A DNA stretch of 64,000 nucleotides, taken from NCBI GenBank assembly GCA_020073085.1, contig JAIQFV010000001.1, positions 540,510-604,509 on the forward strand. Reading direction: 5' to 3'. The notes beneath the pieces were generated by a model. That model saw only the letters and a list, made by a program, of their open reading frames with translations. It was not told the origin of the DNA and did no database searches. Both the position numbers and the translations under genes were made by a program. Below, in pieces: positions 1-8,864 of the stretch. The DNA comes from Terriglobia bacterium (GTDB lineage Bacteria; Acidobacteriota; Terriglobia; JAIQFV01). How positions within the stretch are numbered: position 1 is the stretch's first letter; the number at the start of each line of letters is the position of its first letter.

Positions 1-2
1 TG

Positions 3-590
3 ATTATGGTAATTTCCTGTGTCGTCACTTACTACCAGGACTCGATCTCGGGGGCGTGGAAATTTCTGATTGCCATCGGGGCGGGGACCGGCAGCGTTTA
101 CATCCTTCGCTGGTTCTGGTGGCGCATCAATGCCTGGAGCGAGGTCGCGGCGATGGCAACCTCGTTTTTCGTGTCGCTCATGCTGCAGTTCTACTTTAAA
201 CTGAGCAGTGACAACCCCCGCGACTTTGCCTGGATCGTTATCATTACAGTCGCTTGTTCAACCACCGTTTGGCTGGCAGTGACGCTGATGACCGCCTCTG
301 AAAAGAAAGAGACCTTGCTTTCGTTTTATCGACGCGTTCGACCAAGCGCTGCCTTGTGGGGGCCGATCGCCTCTGAGGCCGCCGACGTAATCCCCAGTCA
401 TGATGCCTTTTTCAATTTCCTCGACTGGATCTCAGGTTGCGTCCTCGTGTATATGACCCTGTTCGGCGTCGGAAAGATTATCTTCGGGCAAACGGGAACC
501 GGCATGGTGTTTCTTGTGATCGCTGCCGCCGCAGGATATGTCATCTATTGGGACCTCAACCGCCGAGGTTGGAAAACGGTCCTCGAGTAG
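3..590 (+). CDS. Sodium:solute symporter family protein, C-terminal part
   Basis: This is the C-terminal ~195 residues of a sodium:solute symporter (SSS/SLC5-type) inner-membrane transporter. The reading frame is open at the left edge, so the N-terminal membrane segments lie outside the window and the first ATG at position 6 is probably internal. Visible features are a segment with the SSS-typical IGAGTG and LRWFWWRINAWSE motifs, hydrophobic helices at about residues 50-65, 75-95 and 140-180, and a short basic cytoplasmic tail. The substrate cannot be read from this part. It sits upstream of murQ and nagA on the same strand, so uptake of an amino sugar or cell-wall fragment is a reasonable guess, but only a guess. 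Confidence 0.8.
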   Translation: MMVISCVVTYYQDSISGAWKFLIAIGAGTGSVYILRWFWWRINAWSEVAAMATSFFVSLMLQFYFKLSSDNPRDFAWIVIITVACSTTVWLAVTLMTASEKKETLLSFYRRVRPSAALWGPIASEAADVIPSHDAFFNFLDWISGCVLVYMTLFGVGKIIFGQTGTGMVFLVIAAAAGYVIYWDLNRRGWKTVLE

Positions 591-698
591 GCTCACTTTG
601 TTGGGCCCTCGATGAGCCCTCAAGGAGGCGGTTCGGAGGGGCAGCACGATATCGGGTTCCAAGAACCGACCCGGCCGGTCGGTGGCGGCTTGAATCGA

Positions 699-1190
699 AT
701 GAGCATTTCTTCAGAAAAATCTGTGCCGAACCCCGTCCGCCTGTTCCGCTCAGCAACGGGGCTGACCGATCTCTTGCACGTGTTATCGATTGCGGCGCCG
801 CTCTTCCTGATTTTGCTGGGAGCCTATATAATCTATGGAAACCTTATCGCCGACTCTGTTGCCCGGACCGCCGTGTTGGTGGCGATCTTGGCTGTCGTCG
901 CAGCCCTGGCGCCCGTGGGAAGCCGCCTCAAACATGTCGACATCACGGAAAACGGCTTGCGGGTGCTCTCCTCCCACATCCCGCCTTATGACATCGCTTT
1001 CGCGGATATCGAGCGGATTTCCATGGTGCCGGTGTTTGGTATTGTGAAGCTGAAAGTGAGTGCATCGGAAACCTTGCCGAGTGACTCGGTTTGGATCATC
1101 CTTGAAACACCTGATGGAAGGACCAGGCAAGAGGTTCTAGAGGAATTCCGGGGGTTCTTACAGGGGCACCTCGGAGCTTCCGGCCTTTAA
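699..1190 (+). CDS. Small membrane protein with PH-like C-terminal domain, unknown function
   Basis: A hypothetical protein of 163 residues. Two adjacent hydrophobic helices (about residues 23-47 and 55-72) are followed by a soluble ~90-residue tail with the pattern ITENGLRVLS...I.F.DIERI, which resembles bacterial PH-like domains of small membrane proteins. I chose the ATG at 699 because the residues before it (open to 612) have a non-protein-like composition; an AAGGAGG at 620 has no good start just behind it, so the start is uncertain. It lies between the symporter and murQ on the same strand, 16 bases before murQ, suggesting cotranscription. Function is unknown. Confidence 0.55.
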   Translation: MSISSEKSVPNPVRLFRSATGLTDLLHVLSIAAPLFLILLGAYIIYGNLIADSVARTAVLVAILAVVAALAPVGSRLKHVDITENGLRVLSSHIPPYDIAFADIERISMVPVFGIVKLKVSASETLPSDSVWIILETPDGRTRQEVLEEFRGFLQGHLGASGL

Positions 1191-1206
1191 AGATCTCAAT
1201 TGACCC

Positions 1207-2130
1207 GTGAGAAACAAAAAAGACTTCAACCGACTAACGACAGAAGCCCGCAATCCAAGAACGCGGCAACTTGACGTTCTGCCGACGCGACAGCTTGTTG
1301 AACTGATCAACCGCGAGGATCATAACGTCGCCAAAGCCGTGGGGCGCTCTGTGGCTCAGCTCACGCGCGCTGTAGAGATAATCTCGAGCCAGGTGGCGAA
1401 GGGGGGACGTTTGATTTACATCGGGGCGGGCACCAGCGGGAGGATTGGAATCCTTGATGCCGTTGAATGCGCTCCTACCTTTAACACCGATCCGGACCAA
1501 ATCCAGGGGATGATCGCGGGCGGATTTGATGCTTGCTATCGCGCCATTGAGGCGAACGAGGATGATGCGGATGCAGGGGCCCGTGACCTGCTCAAGAAGG
1601 GGGTCTCCGCACGGGATATCGTGGTGGGAATTGCCGCGAGTGGGCGGACCCCCTACACCTGTGGGGCGTTGCGGTTTGCCAACTCCATGGGTGCGAAAAC
1701 CATCGCCGTGGTCAACAACCCGCGCTCCGAGATGAAGAAGATCGCCGACCTCACCATTGAAGCCCTCACAGGCCCGGAGGCCCTGACGGGATCAACCCGC
1801 ATGAAAGCGGGCACAGCCCAAAAAATGATTTGTAATATCCTTACGACCGCCACCATGGTTCGGCTCGGCGCTGCCTATTCGAACCTGATGATTAATGTCC
1901 ACATGAAGAACGAGAAGTTGCTGAACCGCGGTCTGACGATCTTGCACGAAATCACCGGGGCCGGTGAGCCAGAGGCTCGCAAAGCGGTGGCCTCGGCTCG
2001 AGGTGACCTGAAAATCGCAGCCGTTATGCTCGCACGAAAGTGCAACGCTGCCCAGGCCCGAGACCTCCTGAACGGAAGAGAGGGAAACCTGCGGAAGGCG
2101 CTTGAGAAAACCACGCCTGCAAAGAAGTGA
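1207..2130 (+). CDS. murQ: N-acetylmuramic acid 6-phosphate etherase
   Basis: MurQ cleaves the lactyl ether of MurNAc-6-phosphate to give GlcNAc-6-phosphate and D-lactate in cytoplasmic peptidoglycan recycling. The 307-residue protein has the family length. It shows the SIS-domain phosphosugar loop YIGAGTSGR (71-79), the DAVEC motif with Glu87 matching one catalytic glutamate, a second acidic stretch AIEANEDD (113-120) where the other lies, and the GSTRMKAGTAQK motif. The start is GTG at 1207. NagA follows 59 bases downstream and uses its product, so the two form a recycling unit. No MurK/AnmK kinase or MurNAc PTS is visible, so the source of the phosphosugar is not explained by this window. 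Confidence 0.95.
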   Translation: MRNKKDFNRLTTEARNPRTRQLDVLPTRQLVELINREDHNVAKAVGRSVAQLTRAVEIISSQVAKGGRLIYIGAGTSGRIGILDAVECAPTFNTDPDQIQGMIAGGFDACYRAIEANEDDADAGARDLLKKGVSARDIVVGIAASGRTPYTCGALRFANSMGAKTIAVVNNPRSEMKKIADLTIEALTGPEALTGSTRMKAGTAQKMICNILTTATMVRLGAAYSNLMINVHMKNEKLLNRGLTILHEITGAGEPEARKAVASARGDLKIAAVMLARKCNAAQARDLLNGREGNLRKALEKTTPAKK

Positions 2131-2189
2131 CTGCGGGCACCCGACCCCAGTTGGACTCATTATTATCTGACGAGAGCGACTGAAAAATT

Positions 2190-3359
2190 ATGCTGACTGC
2201 CATTCGAACAAAGTCCGTGACAACGCCACGGGAAGAAATCCAGGAGGCCGTGATTCTGGTCGAGGGGGGGGTTGTCAAGCGGGTGGCCTCCAGAGCGGAT
2301 CTGGAAATCCCGGCGGAAGCAAGCATCGTAGACGCACCGGACACCACTGTTGTGCCGGGTTTTCTCGACATCCATGTGCATGGCGGTGCGGGACATGATG
2401 TGATGCACTCTTTCGACGAATCGCTTTCGGCCGTTGCGACTTCCCTCTTCCGCCACGGCACGACGGCATTCTATCCGACCACGGTAACCGCCTCGAGGGA
2501 CCAGACCCTCCGGGCGGTCGAGTTTCTGGGCCAGGCCATTAAGCGGATTGAGGCCGGAGAGTTTCCCGGACAGAATCGGGAACCGATGGCCCTCCCATTG
2601 GGCATCCATCTCGAAGGGCCTTTCATCAGTACGGCCAAACCGGGGACCCATCCGGCTCAACACATTGCTGCGCCTTCCAAGGAGTTTCTCAACGACCTGC
2701 TCGATGCCTCCGACGAACGCATCGAACTCCTCACGGTCGCTCCGGAGGCCGAGGGAGCGGTTGAATTCATACGTTATGCAAGATCGTTGGATCTCAAAAT
2801 CGGTTTGGGTCACAGCAACGCCACCTTTGAGGAGACGGAAAGGGCCATCAATGCCGGCGCCACCCACGCCGTCCACTTGTTCAATGCGATGCGACCCTGG
2901 AATCATCGCGACCCGGGAATTGTGGGGGCCGCCCTGGCTGATCCGCGCCTGTCGTGTGAGGTCATTGCCGACGGGATCCATGTCCATCCACTGAATGTCC
3001 AAATTGCCTTTCGACAAAAGTCCTATGAGAGGATACTGGGGATTACGGATGCCACCAGTGCCACCGGCATGCCAGATGGACGTTATCAATTGGCGGGATT
3101 TGAAATCGAAGTCAAAGCCGGCGTTTGCCTCGGCCCGGACGGCCAGCTGGCGGGATCAACCCTTACACAGGATCGGGTAGTGAAGCATTTTGTCGATTGG
3201 CATTGCTGTAATTTCCGGGAGGCCATCCAGACCACCACTCTGAACATCGCCCACCTCATGGGAATCGAGGCCCACCACGGACGAATCGCCGAGGGGTCGC
3301 TGGCACGATTCAATTTTTATGACGAAAATCTGAAGTTCGTGGGAGCAAAGATCTTCTAG
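2190..3359 (+). CDS. nagA: N-acetylglucosamine-6-phosphate deacetylase
   Basis: NagA deacetylates GlcNAc-6-phosphate to glucosamine-6-phosphate, feeding amino sugars into glycolysis or UDP-GlcNAc synthesis. The 389-residue protein is full length for this amidohydrolase family. Diagnostic motifs in order: the HVHGG metal site (His62, His64), GIHLEGPF with the metal-binding Glu, LGHSNA and HLFNAM with further histidines, ADGIHVHP, and GITDATSATG with the catalytic Asp. It lies directly downstream of murQ on the same strand, so the two enzymes act consecutively. NagB was not found in the window. Confidence 0.95.
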   Translation: MLTAIRTKSVTTPREEIQEAVILVEGGVVKRVASRADLEIPAEASIVDAPDTTVVPGFLDIHVHGGAGHDVMHSFDESLSAVATSLFRHGTTAFYPTTVTASRDQTLRAVEFLGQAIKRIEAGEFPGQNREPMALPLGIHLEGPFISTAKPGTHPAQHIAAPSKEFLNDLLDASDERIELLTVAPEAEGAVEFIRYARSLDLKIGLGHSNATFEETERAINAGATHAVHLFNAMRPWNHRDPGIVGAALADPRLSCEVIADGIHVHPLNVQIAFRQKSYERILGITDATSATGMPDGRYQLAGFEIEVKAGVCLGPDGQLAGSTLTQDRVVKHFVDWHCCNFREAIQTTTLNIAHLMGIEAHHGRIAEGSLARFNFYDENLKFVGAKIF

Positions 3360-3540
3360 TCCATTTCCGCGAGCATTCATCCCCCCACCGTCCACCGGCG
3401 TGAGCGCGATGGTCGCAAATCATCCGTTCCTTAACTCTACTCCCTGGACAAATTGGAAGTGGAGTCCGGCCACCGGACTTGAGCTCCGTCGAGCCGTTGT
3501 CTCCGGTCGTCTTTTGAATAGGAATCCGGGGGTCCAAGCG

Positions 3541-4362
3541 CTAGCTTGCAGGTCGTCTGGCGACGGGGGTCGAATCCAGAAATTCAATCACCGCCTGGTT
3601 GAATTCCTCAGGATATTCGATGGGGACGTGGTGTCCGGCGTTGGCAAACACCTTCAACCGGGAGTTTGGAATCATCTGGTGGAGACGCCTGGAATTGTCA
3701 GGCGAAATGATGCGGTCCTCGCTTCCCGCAATAATCAAAGTCGGAATTCTCAGGGAAGGCAGCCGATCTTCACTGACGTATCCTACGGCGGAAAGCAACT
3801 GTCGGAAGTAGGCAAACCGGGGGGGCCGCGACTGTCGCTTGAACTCCACCAATGCGGCAACGCGATCTGGGTGCCGCTCGGCAAATCCGGGAGCTGTTCC
3901 GTAAGCGATCTCGAGCCGGGAGATCTCATCGCTCACGCTTTCCTGATACTCCGCCAGATAGGCGAGCGTCTCCGGATCGGGCTGGGCAGCCGTGGCACCC
4001 CCATAAAGGGTGGAGCAAAGAATCAGATGCGTCACCCGGTCGGGATGGGACAGCGCCACTTCCTGCGCGATGATCCCCCCCATGGAGATGCCCAGAACGC
4101 TGGTCTGAGGTATTTTTAGTGCATCCAGCAGGCCCACCGCATCGTCGGCAAACATTTTCATCGAATACGGAATGTCAGGCTTCGCAGATTGACCCGATCC
4201 ACGATTGTCGAAGGTAATGACCCGGAAGTAACCCTTTAGCCCGGCGACCTGCCAATGCCACATCGGCGTGGCATAGCTCAGGCCCTGAATAAGGACCAGC
4301 GGCTCTCCTGCACCGTGCTCCTCGTAATAAATCTCAATGCCGTTGCCCTTAATGGTTGGCAA
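3541..4362 (-). CDS. Alpha/beta-fold hydrolase
   Basis: A cytoplasmic alpha/beta hydrolase of 273 residues without signal peptide. The catalytic triad is visible: nucleophile Ser93 in GISMGG, the acid in GSEDR and the histidine in NAGHHVP; an oxyanion-side motif FDNRGSGQS also fits. The pattern is closest to 3-oxoadipate enol-lactonase and similar small esterases, but substrate cannot be assigned. The start is a TTG at 4362, with AAAGG about six bases upstream. It is downstream of a receptor gene on the same strand but a clear terminator at 4432-4478 separates them. Confidence 0.8.
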   Translation of the reverse strand: MPTIKGNGIEIYYEEHGAGEPLVLIQGLSYATPMWHWQVAGLKGYFRVITFDNRGSGQSAKPDIPYSMKMFADDAVGLLDALKIPQTSVLGISMGGIIAQEVALSHPDRVTHLILCSTLYGGATAAQPDPETLAYLAEYQESVSDEISRLEIAYGTAPGFAERHPDRVAALVEFKRQSRPPRFAYFRQLLSAVGYVSEDRLPSLRIPTLIIAGSEDRIISPDNSRRLHQMIPNSRLKVFANAGHHVPIEYPEEFNQAVIEFLDSTPVARRPAS

Positions 4363-4431
4363 GACCGGCCTTTCCTGGAAGTCACCAATTGAAGGGTTCG
4401 ACAGAAGAAGGTAAAAATCCCTCGACGCCCC

Positions 4432-4478
4432 AAAACAAAAAAGGGACAGGCTTTCTCAATGGCCAGAAGCCTGCCCCT
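4432..4478 (-). terminator. Rho-independent terminator after the first TonB-dependent receptor
   Basis: On the minus strand, nine bases after the receptor stop codon, an 11-base arm with AGGCTT at its core (4467-4477) pairs with its complement (4443-4453) around a short loop and is followed by a T-rich tract (4432-4442). Seen directly as a stem plus T run. Confidence 0.8.
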
Positions 4479-4486
4479 CAACTCGC

Positions 4487-7400
4487 TCAGAAAGAAAATT
4501 TCAATGCAAATTGGATAACCCGGGGCCCTGCGCTGGAAGATGTTATCGTGCCAAACGTTCCGGGCACGAGGGTATTGTTGTTGGGGAGCGCGAAGTTCAC
4601 CGTGTTGAAGACATTGAAAAACTCTGTGCGGAACTCGAGCTTCGTTTTCTCGCTGACCGGCACGAATTTGATGAGGCTGAAATCGACGTTGCGTTGATCA
4701 GGACCGATGATGATGTTGCGTCCGGACGTCCCAAACGGTGGAGTGTTTGTGCACGTGGGAGAGAAAACCGAAGTGTTGAAAAAGCGATTGAGCCGATCGT
4801 TGACGGAGCCCGATAACCCGACCGATCCTGAGGAGAGAAGATCCGCCCGATTGAAAAGGGCCGAGCCAGAGGCGCACACTGCCGAGAATGGGATGCCCGA
4901 CTGGAGGGTGACAATTCCAGAGATTTCCCAGTCATTGACTACCGTCTTTGCAAATCGTGAACTCCCGCCATAGAACTTGGGCAGATCGTACACCCCGCTG
5001 AGAACGAAGCGGTTTCTGCGGTCAAAGTCGGAGAGAGCACGCTGTGAGTTGCGGTTCTGCTGATCCCCGGGCAGCCCGATCAGTTCGTTCGTCGCCGCCC
5101 CCGATACATCATCAATCGACTTGGAATAAGTGTAAGAAGCAAGGAATTGAAGGCCACTGCTGAACCGCTTCATCACACTCGCCTGCAACGAGTCATAATG
5201 GGCGTCCGCAGTCGTTTCGGCACTCTGCAACCCGTTCAGGGCTTTGTTATTCGAGAAGCCGGAACCGGTGAACGGGGCCGTTTCACTGGCACCCTGGTTG
5301 AAAGTGAATACGTTTATGAGCTTTGTCCCTTTCGAACCCACATATCCAATATCAACCAGCCAGTTCTTCAATGGCTCCCACTGGAAGCCAAGATTGTACT
5401 GATAGACGTAAGGGGTGCGGAAATTTGGATCTACATAGAGTCCGCTGATGGGGGTTCGAACGGTCGGGAGTGGAATTCCGCCAAATGAGAATGGAATCGG
5501 CGAAGGAATCGTTGCAGGGTTAATCGGGAAAGAGAGGGTCGTCAAATTTGGAAAGGGATTTGCGAACGATCCCAGTCCCAGCCCGACAACGTCAAAAGGA
5601 TAATTGAATATCTGGAGGTTGGCGATGCGCGTGGAGAAACGGTCAAAGTAAACCCCGAAGCCCCCTCGAAGGACGAAATTCTTGCCAACTGAGGGTTTCC
5701 AAGCAAAGCCAAACCGCGGCGCAGCATTCCAGTCGTTCGGGTTTAGGGTGTCTCCAGGCTTCAAGGTCGCAAAACCATTCGGCGGACTGCAGGGCTTGGC
5801 AATGGTGCAAGGCAATGTGTTGTGGGCAAACGCATTCACATCAAAATTGACCAGTCGGCCACGGACTTCGCTGATGCCGCCGTTGAGGCCCACGCGGAAT
5901 CCTGCATTGATTGTCAAACTGTCAGAAACGCGAAAATCGTCCTGCACAAACCAGGCGAGATCCGTCGCCCGCATCCCGCGGTCGGGGACACCATTGCCTA
6001 GCAACCCGAAGGCAATATTGCCCGCCAGAAAATCGCGGAACGAATTAAAGTTGATCTGGCCTCGTGAGAAAAAGTTGAAGAAGAAATCCACATGATACCG
6101 CCGAACATCCCCTCCGAACTTGAGGAGATGCCGCCCCCGCGTATAAGACAGGGTGTCCGACCAAGTAAAGGTCTCGGTTGTCGATCGCTGGTCGGCCAAT
6201 GTCGTGGAGCCCACTGAGAATAGGCCCAGCACCTGGATCGTTGCCAAACCGGGGAACTGAGCGGCGAGCGGATTGTTGATCCCAAACTGCGAATTGGTAA
6301 ACGGCTCTTGCGGGCTCGAGGGTCCGTTGATACGGCTGAATCCAAAGCGGGCTTCGTTGATAACCTGCGAGCTGAAGATGTGCGTATCAGCAATCGAAAA
6401 TACACGGTTACGAAACTCAATATTCCCGCCGTAGCCTGGCAACTGCTGGGGGTTGCTGCCCACAAAACTGAACAAGGACTGAAATTGGGGGGTGTTCGAA
6501 AAAAAGAATTTGCCCGAGAGTTTGTTGTTGGCCGTCAGGGCTTGATCGATGTTTATGTTGATTTGATCTTCACGGAATCGCGACACCCCGCTGAGGGGAG
6601 TGCTGATCAAACTCGTCGCCGTGGCTCCCTGTCCAGCCGCACTTGGGATCGCAAATTGACCGTTGGGCAATTTTGCCTGAAGGAGCGCGCGACTAATGGG
6701 GCTAAGTGTGATTGCAGGGTTTGGAGGGGGCAGCTGTGCTGAAAACTGAGCGGTCAGCGCGTTAAGTGCGGCATCGCTCCGGTCATTTGTCAGGCCGGAG
6801 GGAATGTTGGGGAAGGTCAAACTATTGTTTAAGGAGGCCCCATTCCGCTCACGCGTTCCCTGGTATGAGAAAAAGAAGAAGGTCTTGTCTTTAACGATGG
6901 GACCGCCCAGCGTGCCGCCAAATTGATTGCGCGTTAGAATCGGGCGAGGCCGTCCCTTGGCGTTGAGGAAGAAATCGTTAGCGTTCAACACCCGGTTGCG
7001 CAGGAATTCATACACATTCCCATGGAATGAATTGGAGCCGGATTTGGTGACTGCAGCGACATTACCGCCGCTGTTGCGACCTTGGGAGGCATCGTACATG
7101 GAAGTCTGTACAATGAACTCTTGAATGGCATCTGGGGCTGGAACCGAGACGTTCGGGGTCGAGTTCGTCCCGGGACTGTTGACCTCCGTGCCGTTTACCA
7201 CCACATTATTGCTGGTGCTGCGCTGACCGTTCACTGAGATGTTGGAGTCGCCTCGGCCGAGCTCGGTATTGTTCGACAACGAAGCGCTCGTTCCGGGAGA
7301 AAGAGTCAACAACTGTTGGAAATTGCGGGTGGGCAGCGGCAACTGGCGGATGGTGGATTCCTCGATGACGCGGCCTTCGGTTGGCGTGGAAGTCTGCAGG

Positions 7401-7786
7401 ATGTCCGCATTCGCCGTTACGGTAACGGTTTCCTGAGTTTGAGACACCTCCAGTTGAACGTCGAGGTCGCGCACTTCCGTGACCGCCACCTTGACGCCTT
7501 CGATCTTCTTGGTGGTGAACCCTTTCAGCGAAAATTCGGCGGTGTACGATCCCGGGCGGAGCAGAGCCGCCACATAATTTCCGGTCGCATCCGTCGTCAA
7601 AGCACGACGTTCCCCGGATTCGGAGATCAAGACGACGCTCACACCCGGGATGACAGCGCCCGTCGCGTCGGTCACCACCCCGCGCAGGGTTCCTGTGGTC
7701 GCCTGCGCCCACAGTGAGGAGCCGGCTAGCCCTGCCAGAACCAGCGTCACAGCCAGCAAGGAAATCATCATTCTTCTTATGCTCAT
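4487..7786 (-). CDS. TonB-dependent receptor, Oar-like, with carboxypeptidase-regulatory domain
   Basis: A 1,099-residue outer-membrane protein of the Oar-like TonB-dependent transporter group. Order of parts: signal peptide (about 1-28, ending SSLWAQA), a carboxypeptidase-regulatory-like beta-sandwich starting GTLRGVVTDATG (about 32-115), a plug domain (about 120-330, with ISVNGQRS and the GGNVAAVTKSGSN motif), and a large barrel ending in phenylalanine (ALKFSF), the usual barrel-assembly signal. An AGGAGG seven bases upstream fixes the ATG at 7786. Such proteins are typical of Acidobacteriota and import unknown large substrates, often glycans or peptides. No SusD, TonB or ExbBD gene is adjacent. 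It is monocistronic, with its own terminator downstream. Confidence 0.92.
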   Translation of the reverse strand: MSIRRMMISLLAVTLVLAGLAGSSLWAQATTGTLRGVVTDATGAVIPGVSVVLISESGERRALTTDATGNYVAALLRPGSYTAEFSLKGFTTKKIEGVKVAVTEVRDLDVQLEVSQTQETVTVTANADILQTSTPTEGRVIEESTIRQLPLPTRNFQQLLTLSPGTSASLSNNTELGRGDSNISVNGQRSTSNNVVVNGTEVNSPGTNSTPNVSVPAPDAIQEFIVQTSMYDASQGRNSGGNVAAVTKSGSNSFHGNVYEFLRNRVLNANDFFLNAKGRPRPILTRNQFGGTLGGPIVKDKTFFFFSYQGTRERNGASLNNSLTFPNIPSGLTNDRSDAALNALTAQFSAQLPPPNPAITLSPISRALLQAKLPNGQFAIPSAAGQGATATSLISTPLSGVSRFREDQININIDQALTANNKLSGKFFFSNTPQFQSLFSFVGSNPQQLPGYGGNIEFRNRVFSIADTHIFSSQVINEARFGFSRINGPSSPQEPFTNSQFGINNPLAAQFPGLATIQVLGLFSVGSTTLADQRSTTETFTWSDTLSYTRGRHLLKFGGDVRRYHVDFFFNFFSRGQINFNSFRDFLAGNIAFGLLGNGVPDRGMRATDLAWFVQDDFRVSDSLTINAGFRVGLNGGISEVRGRLVNFDVNAFAHNTLPCTIAKPCSPPNGFATLKPGDTLNPNDWNAAPRFGFAWKPSVGKNFVLRGGFGVYFDRFSTRIANLQIFNYPFDVVGLGLGSFANPFPNLTTLSFPINPATIPSPIPFSFGGIPLPTVRTPISGLYVDPNFRTPYVYQYNLGFQWEPLKNWLVDIGYVGSKGTKLINVFTFNQGASETAPFTGSGFSNNKALNGLQSAETTADAHYDSLQASVMKRFSSGLQFLASYTYSKSIDDVSGAATNELIGLPGDQQNRNSQRALSDFDRRNRFVLSGVYDLPKFYGGSSRFAKTVVNDWEISGIVTLQSGIPFSAVCASGSALFNRADLLSSGSVGLSGSVNDRLNRFFNTSVFSPTCTNTPPFGTSGRNIIIGPDQRNVDFSLIKFVPVSEKTKLEFRTEFFNVFNTVNFALPNNNTLVPGTFGTITSSSAGPRVIQFALKFSF

Positions 7787-7879
7787 AACGTCCTCCTGAA
7801 TAGACCACTTTGCGGAGCGGCCCTTCTGAAATTGACCTCAGCCTGTGGTTCTGCGGCTCACCTCGAAACTCATCCCCTG

Positions 7880-8494
7880 TCAACAGCCCTGAAGCCGCCT
7901 GTAGAAATCCGAAAATGTGTCAATCACCTGCTCGTCATTCATTCCCAGGTGATGCGAGCCGCGAAACAGTCGCTCCACCAGGAAATAATTAAAAAACTGC
8001 ATCCACATGGAGGCGAAGACGACGGCCGGATCCGCCCGGTCCTTTCCTCGTCGGCGACTCCCTTTTGCAAATTCCTGGGCGTACTGCCGCCGGAAGAGGT
8101 CCGTCAACCCCGGAAAAAACTTCTTGAAATGCCGGTTTCCGAATTCCGTCACGTCCACATACATCAGCAACCAGAAATCGCCGTGCCGGTACACCAGATC
8201 CCGGATCCTCCGGGCCATGGCCTTCACCTGGCCTGCCTCGAAAGGATCGTCGACCGAATCGAGCAGTTTCTGCCTCTCCCGGTTCATCACGACCGCGTAG
8301 TGATTGACGATCGAGGTGAACAGTTCATCCTTCGTCCGGTAATAATTGTAAATGTTCCCGAGGGACACCCGGGACCGCTGGGCGATCTGGCGCATGGACG
8401 TTCCGTGAAAACCCTGCGCGCAGAACAATCTCAGCGCCACCTGTTCGATTTTTTCTCGATTCGCATCAATGACCGTGGGATGGAGCTTGGGCAT
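7880..8494 (-). CDS. TetR/AcrR family transcriptional regulator
   Basis: A 204-residue TetR-type repressor. The N-terminal helix-turn-helix is clear (about residues 12-58: REKIEQVALRLF, then GTSMRQIAQRSRVSLGNIYNYY, then KDEL). The C-terminal ligand-binding half is divergent as usual. I chose the ATG at 8494; an in-frame ATG at 8518 would add eight residues. It stands 93 bases upstream of the receptor gene on the same strand but has its own promoter region with a palindrome AACAAA-N8-TTTGTT. A related palindrome precedes the lipid operon at 17.0 kb, so a role in acyl-CoA or fatty-acid control is inferred, not shown. Confidence 0.88.
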   Translation of the reverse strand: MPKLHPTVIDANREKIEQVALRLFCAQGFHGTSMRQIAQRSRVSLGNIYNYYRTKDELFTSIVNHYAVVMNRERQKLLDSVDDPFEAGQVKAMARRIRDLVYRHGDFWLLMYVDVTEFGNRHFKKFFPGLTDLFRRQYAQEFAKGSRRRGKDRADPAVVFASMWMQFFNYFLVERLFRGSHHLGMNDEQVIDTFSDFYRRLQGC

Positions 8495-8554
8495 GTGCTT
8501 CCCTCTGGACGGGATCAACCCTCAGGATGAGATGCGGCGATTTCAGGTGCACTC

Positions 8555-8602
8555 AACAAAAATGAACGTTTGTTTTTTAATAATTTTCTCGCTTCTTGTC
8601 AA
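8555..8602 (-). promoter_or_regulatory. Probable promoter and autoregulatory operator of the TetR gene
   Basis: Read on the minus strand: a perfect TTGACA (8602-8597), an A/T-rich -10 region about 15-17 bases on (TATTAA or TTAAAA), and just behind it a perfect inverted repeat AACAAA-N8-TTTGTT (8555-8574) ahead of the start codon at 8494. The position suits repression by the TetR protein it precedes. The sequence elements are seen; the binding is inferred. Confidence 0.5.
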
Positions 8603-8864
8603 GTCTTTTCTGAGCTTGTGAATTGTAGACACATCAAAGAGCCCTTCAGGACCTGAACCGGCGCGCGCGGGGACAGCTCAGGGCCGAGGGAGCCGCACCA
8701 TGCTACGGCGTCGCTCCCCGCTGGGCTCTTCCCTCACACCGCCGGTGGCTGCCCTCCCCGGGGCTTCAGTCGTGGTCTGACGACGGCTATCGACGGCGGT
8801 CCTTGGCTGCCCACGACCGGCTGTGGTACCATCGCGCCGCAAAGGGAAAGGAATTGAAACCGCT
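8603..8864. other. Intergenic region between the divergent TetR and murA genes
   Basis: GC-rich non-coding stretch. Short reading frames here have no support. I see no RNA gene or repeat. The murA ribosome site (AAAGG at 8842-8851) lies at its right end. Confidence 0.5.
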
